From Pseudomonas sp. WJP1 (GTDB lineage Bacteria; Pseudomonadota; Gammaproteobacteria; Pseudomonadales; Pseudomonadaceae), in NCBI RefSeq assembly GCF_028471945.1, contig NZ_CP110128.1:4080501-4144500 (forward strand): a stretch of DNA of 64,000 nucleotides. Direction: 5' to 3'. Made by a program: the position numbers and the translations under genes. The notes below the pieces were generated by a model. That model searched no databases. It was not told the origin of the DNA and saw only the letters and a list, made by a program, of their open reading frames with translations. Of the stretch, positions 60,590 through 64,000 are shown piece after piece. Numbering within the stretch: position 1 is the first letter of the stretch; each line of letters begins with the position of its first letter.

Positions 60590-62274
60590 ACGATGATCGG
60601 GTTCCTAATGGCGGCCATGAAGTCATCGTTGCCCCGGCTTTCGGGGTTCAGAGAAATCAAGGTCACCGCGTTGAATAGAGCCATCAAGGGATCGATCTTG
60701 GCCGAGCCGCTGGCTTGCTTGGTGATCAGGATGGAGTTCGCGCGCGGCTCGACTTTCGCATTGCTGACACACCAGGCCATCATGGGTTGGCCGCCGTGCT
60801 TCATCCCGCCTTCGGCAAGCTTGCGTTCCGCCGTCTTGATCGCCCCGCCGAGCTTCCACCCCTGGCTGATAGCAACAATCTTTTCCGGGGGGATTTCGCG
60901 CTCGATCATCGCATCGTAGATCGCACCGATACCCACAGGGTCGACGCCGACCTTGTCCAGCAGGCCCGACTCTTCCACCTGTTCAACCAGGTCAGCCACC
61001 TCAAGCACGTCATCGCCTATTCGCTTTGACAGGGTCAGGTCGCCGTCTTTCTCAAAGTCGTGAAAACGAGGGGCTTCTGCCTTTCTTCGCTCGAGTACGG
61101 AGGGATGCGCCCAGGCGTGAGTCCATACCAACCAGTCACGGGTTCGTTTGTCCCGGCCCACGGCGGCGAAACCCAGTAAGTCGTCCAGGCCGCCGCCATC
61201 GATCCCGATGTCGATGACGTCGGATCGGGCAATCACATCGTCTAGGGTGAGCTTCTTTTCTGCTGCGCCAACCCAGTAATCAGCGCCTGCCCACCGGTCT
61301 GAGCGCAACGCGAGGCCGATCTCGACGTTAAGGTGCTTGGACATAAAGCCCAGCACCTCAGCCTCACCGGCCTCCTCCGCCTTTTTCATTTCCCGGATCA
61401 GGAATTTCTCGCTAACCGAGTACCCCATGTTCGGGTTGGTGATGTAGAAGTTCTCCGGCTTGCGGTGATCATCGGCCTCAAGGATCTTCTTCGGAAACTC
61501 GTAGATCACCGGCAGGAAGTTCGGATCGACGATCGTGCCGTCACGCACGCCCCGAGCGTACTGCAGCTTTTCGCGAAACACGCCCGCCGGGGGCTGGTCA
61601 GACTGCGTCGTAAGATAGATTACGAACCCTTCGGGCCGAGACGCGAGTCCACCGGTGGCTTCACGCAGCATGTTGGCCGCATGTGGGTTCTTGCCAAACA
61701 GGTGAAGCTCATCAACCAGGACGACGGCGGCCTTCTTCCCGCCGACTGTGTTTTGATCGGCGGCCACCACCTTCAATGTCGCCCCGGACTCACGATGGGT
61801 GATGGTCCGAACGTGATCCTGCACATGCAGCAGCGCCGAAAGCTCTTCGTCGTGTTTGACCATGTCGCGGGCCGGCGCGTAGGCGTTGTTCGCCACCTCG
61901 ATCGTCGGTGCCAGGATGATGAACTCGGCTGACTGGCGCCAGTTCCGGATCAGCACCGTGAGCATGATCGCGGCAGCGATGGTGCTCTTTGCGTTCTTCT
62001 TGCTGATGAGGAGAAAGAACTCCTGAATTAGCCGCTCGCCGGTATTGGAGTTGTAAGCACCGAAAATGGCGCCGGCCAGGTCACTGATCCACGGCGCACA
62101 GGATTCGCCAATCAGCGGGCTACCCGGTGCGTCGACAATCCGCAGGTCATTCAGGACTTGCATGCACGCGGCTGCCTCGTCCGGAAACAGCGGCGGAAAC
62201 GGAACCAGCGATTGTCGATTGATGATGCGCGACTCCCAGTCTGGGCACGCTGTGTCCCAGGTGGGTTCGTTCAC
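60586..62274 (-). CDS. terminase large subunit
   Basis: 562 residues. The ATPase P-loop variant is SKKNAKST (91-98) and Walker B is VVLVDE (184-189), with HLFG after it; AEFIILAPTIEVANN is the motor-domain motif Q/III. The C-terminal nuclease has acidic residues in IDIGIDGGGLDDLLG and IDPLMALFNAV. It packages DNA into the prohead. Starts directly before the small subunit stop. Confidence 0.94.
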   Translation of the reverse strand: MNEPTWDTACPDWESRIINRQSLVPFPPLFPDEAAACMQVLNDLRIVDAPGSPLIGESCAPWISDLAGAIFGAYNSNTGERLIQEFFLLISKKNAKSTIAAAIMLTVLIRNWRQSAEFIILAPTIEVANNAYAPARDMVKHDEELSALLHVQDHVRTITHRESGATLKVVAADQNTVGGKKAAVVLVDELHLFGKNPHAANMLREATGGLASRPEGFVIYLTTQSDQPPAGVFREKLQYARGVRDGTIVDPNFLPVIYEFPKKILEADDHRKPENFYITNPNMGYSVSEKFLIREMKKAEEAGEAEVLGFMSKHLNVEIGLALRSDRWAGADYWVGAAEKKLTLDDVIARSDVIDIGIDGGGLDDLLGFAAVGRDKRTRDWLVWTHAWAHPSVLERRKAEAPRFHDFEKDGDLTLSKRIGDDVLEVADLVEQVEESGLLDKVGVDPVGIGAIYDAMIEREIPPEKIVAISQGWKLGGAIKTAERKLAEGGMKHGGQPMMAWCVSNAKVEPRANSILITKQASGSAKIDPLMALFNAVTLISLNPESRGNDDFMAAIRNPIIV

Positions 62275-62769
62275 TTATTTCACCGATCGCAAATGAGTTG
62301 GGGGTGGAGGTGCAGCGCCGAACTTGCCTTTGGCAGCCTTCTTCGCGGCATCTTCCTTTTCTTCTTTTTTGCCGCCTTCACCTTTACGCGGATGAATGAA
62401 CGGCATGAGCGCTTTCGCTGCGTCGACCCGAAGCTTCGCGTCCGCGTCGTAGTCGTTCATGGTCGCGATCAAGAATGCTTTCGGATCGGTAAATGTCATC
62501 GCCGTGGAAAAGTCGAAAGAGGATTCGACATCACCCAGGGCTAGGTCCTCGGCCGGCGGTTTTTCATTGACCGGCCTGGGGCCGGCTTTAACATTTTTGT
62601 TAATGGGTGAAGAGGCCAATGCAGCGAGGACGTTCGGATGTTTGGCCAATCGTGACCCGGCGACCGAAGCGCTGGAGGCCGCATATCCTGCGGCTATCGC
62701 TGCATCTTTGTTGGACGCACCTCTCCTCACAGCGTCGACAAATGCACGCTGCTTGGTTGTTAACGCCAT
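62275..62769 (-). CDS. terminase small subunit
   Basis: 164 residues: MALTTKQRAFVDAVRRGASNKDAAIAAGYAASSASVAGSRLAKHPNVLAAL is the DNA-binding helix-turn-helix of the small subunit. The basic C-terminus (KEEKEDAAKKAAKGKFGAAPPPP) should contact the large subunit. Start 62769 is chosen over 62832 because the extended lead is not protein-like; the site AGG is about ten bases upstream. Confidence 0.9.
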   Translation of the reverse strand: MALTTKQRAFVDAVRRGASNKDAAIAAGYAASSASVAGSRLAKHPNVLAALASSPINKNVKAGPRPVNEKPPAEDLALGDVESSFDFSTAMTFTDPKAFLIATMNDYDADAKLRVDAAKALMPFIHPRKGEGGKKEEKEDAAKKAAKGKFGAAPPPPTHLRSVK

Positions 62770-62925
62770 TAACAAAAAACCTGTGTGGGGGAAAAAATCT
62801 GTCCGTGCGGTCGGGGGCGGTGTCCTATGCAAAACCTTCCACGGTTTCGACCCGCCCCGGGGTACTGGCGTGCCACAGAACCCAATCGATACCGATTCGC
62901 ATTGGCCCGACGAGATCGTCGGACA

Positions 62926-63249
62926 TCACGTCCGCCCCGCTCCCTCGGCCGACTCGGCGGCGGTCTTCAGCTTGTGGCACGGGGTGCAGAGCGCCTGAAG
63001 GTTCTCTTCATCGTCCGACCCACCCCGAGCGCGATTCACAATGTGATCGACCTCGAGCTGCAAGGTGATGATGCCGCAGGTTTGGCAGGTGTATTTGTCA
63101 CGCACCAGGATCGCGGCTCGCTTACGTCGCCAAGGTCGACCACCACGGCCCGAACCCCAACCCTCTGCACCTCCCTCTGCGATGGGGACAGCCAATGGTC
63201 TACCTTCGGATGGCTTCATTCGAGGCGATAACGTTTTGAGTCGAGACAT
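62926..63249 (-). CDS. HNH endonuclease (packaging-associated)
   Basis: 107 residues. Zinc cysteines Cys55, Cys58, Cys88 and Cys91 and the HNH residues His69 (EVDHI), Asn83 and His92 (PCHKLK) are in order. Such enzymes next to the terminase genes are needed for packaging in HK97-type phages. ATG 63249 has AGG sites upstream. Encoded just upstream of the terminase small subunit. Confidence 0.92.
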   Translation of the reverse strand: MSRLKTLSPRMKPSEGRPLAVPIAEGGAEGWGSGRGGRPWRRKRAAILVRDKYTCQTCGIITLQLEVDHIVNRARGGSDDEENLQALCTPCHKLKTAAESAEGAGRT

Positions 63250-63412
63250 ACCTGATTGACCTTTGGCGACACAATTTGCTGATTCGCGAAACATGTCGCG
63301 TCGAACGCTTTGATTGATGTTCCCGCGTTACGAAATCCCCATTCATCCACCGTCCTTGATAAATGCCAATCACGGATTAAGGTGAATGGATTGACCAATC
63401 GGGGGCCAGATC

Positions 63413-63625
63413 ATGGGGGAAGTGTTCATCGTGCAAAAACGACCCGCCCACGGAGTTTCGAACGGTTTCTATTACCGAATCGTCGACATCCGAACAGGGG
63501 AAGCAGTGAATCGAAATTTCTTACAGGCTGAACAGGCAGACAACCATTGCCGTCAACTGAATGAAGTGCTTTCTCACTCCATCACAGCCGACTCTTCTGC
63601 GGTCATCCTAACGCCAGATTGGTAA
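63413..63625 (+). CDS. small hypothetical protein on the opposite strand, 70 aa
   Basis: MGEVFIVQKRPAHGVSNGFYYRIVDIRTGEAVNRNFLQAEQADNHCRQLNEVL: looks like a small soluble protein with strand-turn-strand and a helix. GGGGG lies upstream of the ATG but too far for a strong site. It would be transcribed against the packaging genes and could be a regulatory or defence gene; not recognised. Confidence 0.5.
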   Translation: MGEVFIVQKRPAHGVSNGFYYRIVDIRTGEAVNRNFLQAEQADNHCRQLNEVLSHSITADSSAVILTPDW

Positions 63626-63638
63626 TTGGGCTCAACTG

Positions 63639-63833
63639 TCACTTCACCAGCTTCGGCTGTAGGACAACGCGAGCGATCATAACCAGCAGACCCAGTACGC
63701 CGTAGGCCGCAGGTGGAAGCACTGCCTGAAGTTGCGGCATCAGCTGCTCAGCGATACCCAGGGCAGCGATCGCGCCACCCGCCTGCACGCTGGTCATGCT
63801 CAGCGCTTGTTTCCAGTTGTCGATCAGTTGCAT
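63639..63833 (-). CDS. putative holin-like membrane protein, 64 aa
   Basis: MQLIDNWKQALSMTSVQAGGAIAALGIAEQLMPQLQAVLPPAAYGVLGLLVMIARVVLQPKLVK: a helix, two hydrophobic segments and a basic C-terminus, as in class II holins of Pseudomonas prophages. Start 63833 has GGGGGTG three bases upstream. It follows another small membrane protein, as usual for the lysis group. Confidence 0.75.
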   Translation of the reverse strand: MQLIDNWKQALSMTSVQAGGAIAALGIAEQLMPQLQAVLPPAAYGVLGLLVMIARVVLQPKLVK

Positions 63834-63843
63834 GGTCACCCCC

Positions 63844-64000
63844 TTACGGATTCTGTTGTTGGCTGGCACCGGTTACCGCTTTACGCAGTTCGGCAAGATC
63901 ACTGGCTATCTCGGTCAGGTCCTGATCTCGGCGCTTCTCGGCCCACTTGAACCAGGCGCGAACCAATACCCATGCAGGCAAGCCGCACACAAAGATGATT
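63844..64000 (-). CDS. lysis-module small membrane protein, C-terminal 51 residues
   Basis: The frame enters from the right edge, reads IIFVCGLPAWVLVRAWFKW and then a charged helix AEKRRDQDLTEIASDLAELRKAV, and stops at TAA 63846-63844. One membrane span followed by a coiled coil fits a spanin or antiholin-like protein. It overlaps no other gene and precedes the holin-like gene by ten bases. The start is outside the window. Confidence 0.6.
   Translation of the reverse strand, partial: IIFVCGLPAWVLVRAWFKWAEKRRDQDLTEIASDLAELRKAVTGASQQQNP

Larger units (their letters stand above)
40845..64000. mobile_element. HK97/lambdoid siphoprophage (left end to beyond the window)
   Basis: An unbroken minus-strand set of head, packaging, connector, tail and lysis genes in the usual siphovirus order, read right to left. 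The left limit is placed between the SRAP gene and the endolysin gene; no attachment site was identified. Integrase, repressor and replication genes must lie to the right of 64000. Confidence 0.9.

Noticed and set aside
1..64000. CRISPR array
   Set aside because: No run of regularly spaced repeats was seen anywhere in the window.

Overview
The window looks like chromosome of a fluorescens-group Pseudomonas: high GC in the core, strong GGAG/AAGGAG ribosome binding sites, and small Pseudomonas-type proteins such as a DUF1652 protein. All family assignments come from reading motifs and translations; no database search was run.

Layout. (1) 1-8187: the 3' end of a sulfatase gene, a small orphan gene, a giant CheB-CheR-PAS-histidine kinase-receiver hybrid, a DUF3016 protein, a small glycine-rich protein and a DUF1329 protein. 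(2) 8400-17271: a catabolic cluster on the minus strand (zinc quinone-type reductase, TauD/TfdA dioxygenase, BKACE-type beta-keto acid cleavage enzyme, MFS transporter, two SDR dehydrogenases, an HD-domain protein, a fumarylacetoacetase-family hydrolase) facing a divergent AraC-family regulator. The same 35-bp motif (27/35 identical) lies upstream of the regulator/reductase and upstream of the second transcription unit, so the cluster probably forms one regulon. (3) 17331-25209: a decayed island bounded by a perfect 69-bp direct repeat made of the 3' end of tRNA-Leu(UAA) and flanking bases. It holds an autotransporter, a lipoprotein alpha/beta hydrolase, a Vat/CatB-type acetyltransferase and fragments of a P2-like portal gene and two integrases. 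(4) 25659-29807: a second full-length paralog of the giant hybrid kinase. (5) 30088-32028: a winged-helix regulator overlapping a nucleotidyltransferase, a toxin-antitoxin-like pair with a promoter embedded in palindromes, followed by a tRNA-Cys 3' fragment and its terminator. (6) 32240-40840: small and accessory genes: a secreted coiled-coil protein with a lipoprotein, twin stand-alone receivers, DUF1652, several tiny ORFs, a translationally coupled three-gene operon and an SRAP-family protein with altered active-site residues. Copies of a palindromic intergenic repeat are scattered here. (7) About 40845 to beyond 64000: a lambdoid/HK97-type siphoprophage read right to left (lysis genes, HNH, terminases, portal, ClpP-like protease, HK97 capsid, connectors, tail tube, G/GT chaperones with a slippery site, tape measure, tail tip, J-like protein, fibres), ending with an O-acyltransferase cargo gene and a GH19 endolysin. 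The prophage continues past the right edge; no integrase is visible.

The likeliest routes to new biology are the AraC-controlled catabolic regulon with its HD and TauD oxygenase candidates, and the nucleotidyltransferase/winged-helix pair.
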